43,920 bases of DNA from Marinomonas rhizomae (GTDB lineage: Bacteria; Pseudomonadota; Gammaproteobacteria; Pseudomonadales; Marinomonadaceae): the NCBI RefSeq assembly GCF_003315485.1, contig NZ_QNSE01000023.1, positions 1 to 43,920 on the forward strand, written 5' to 3'. Shown one piece after another: positions 43,830 to 43,920 of this stretch. How positions within the stretch are numbered: position 1 is the stretch's first letter; each line of letters begins with the position of its first letter. Position numbers and translations under genes: made by a program. The notes beneath the pieces were generated by a model. It was not told the origin of the DNA. It searched no databases and worked only from the letters and a program-made list of their open reading frames with translations.

Positions 43830-43920
43830 GCTTGACGACGACCTACTCTCACATGGGATCTCCCACACTACCATCGGCGATGGCGCTTTTCACTTCTGAG
43901 TTCGGGATGGGATCAGGTGG
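43830..43920 (-). rRNA. rrf: 5S ribosomal RNA, 3' part (partial)
   Basis: The reverse complement begins CCACCTGATCCCATCCCGAA and continues with CTCAGAAGTGAAAAGCGCC, GATGGTAGTGTGGG and GAGAGTAGGTCGTCGTCAAG, the conserved 5S sequence. The first ~25 bases lie beyond the window. It belongs to a second rrn operon, to the right of the window, transcribed leftwards. Confidence 0.97.

Larger units (their letters stand above)
43433..43830 (-). repeat. Three tandem units of decayed 5S 3' end plus terminator
   Basis: Three units of 129, 129 and 137 bp, measured between successive AAGCTTG motifs (43433, 43562, 43691, 43828). In transcription order each unit holds a terminator with a conserved flank (TTAAGAGAAA before, TTTTTTCGTTT after), then a segment with CCCACGTGTGGGGCTC, and then ATGTGAGAGTGACG and TCAAGCTTTA. 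The latter parts match the 5S 3' end (GTGTGGGAGATC, ATGTGAGAGTAGG, TCAAGCTTTA), so the units look like 5S genes reduced to their 3' ends, with the terminator retained. Confidence 0.8.

Noticed and set aside
43380..43830. Regularly spaced repeats resembling a CRISPR array
   Set aside because: The repeated parts are terminator flanks and 5S-like segments of unequal length with related spacers, and no cas genes are present.

Overview
The window reads as a chromosomal segment of a marine gammaproteobacterium, most like Marinomonas/Oceanospirillales. This is inferred from the moderately AT-rich coding sequence, the guaBA/xseA/sfsA neighbourhood, TRAP-TAXI and TonB transport genes and a cyanide-insensitive bd oxidase; no database was searched. 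It is bounded at both ends by ribosomal RNA on the minus strand: the first 40 bases are the 5' end of a 16S gene, and the last ~90 bases are the 3' part of a 5S gene of a different rrn operon. The whole 44 kb is therefore an inter-rrn segment between two directly repeated rrn operons.

Layout. 1-480: rrn leader and P1 promoter (minus). 493-5934: housekeeping genes sfsA, guaA, guaB (minus) and divergent xseA. 6013-7997: a frameshifted LysR regulator, a divergent outer-membrane barrel protein and a DUF4260 protein. 8000-9420: a Xre/RES toxin-antitoxin pair set among decayed copies of the 3' end of an NtrC-type regulator gene. 9450-14018: a siderophore uptake cluster (MFS permease, TonB receptor, AraC/PchR-like activator). 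14049-17319: an NtrC-type response regulator and its membrane kinase. 17507-20224: a cyanide-insensitive bd oxidase operon, with a 38-aa membrane peptide gene in front and a DUF2474 peptide gene behind. 20320-26497: a TctD/TctE-like two-component system, a periplasmic binding protein, a TAXI receptor and a fused TRAP permease. 26786-30489: eamA exporter, voltage-gated cation channel, small conserved protein, MscS channel and AEC-family carrier. 30557-38114: frcBCA sugar ABC transporter, a second binding protein, and a hybrid kinase/OmpR-type regulator pair upstream. 38226-42716: ferredoxin, hrpB helicase, a phosphotransferase and a GNAT enzyme. 42717-43830: mostly non-coding, with a transposase scrap and an array of four tandem terminators separated by decayed 5S 3' ends.

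How it works together. The most informative region is 17320-17480. A sigma54-type -24/-12 element, two near-identical palindromes ~95-130 bp upstream of the predicted start and a perfect FNR/ANR box just downstream of it all lie between the oxidase operon and the divergent NtrC-type two-component system. This predicts sigma54-dependent activation of the oxidase by its neighbour, with ANR/FNR repression at low oxygen. Two separate transporter clusters share a plan: a two-component system plus a transporter plus one binding protein more than transport needs. This suggests binding-protein-assisted sensing.
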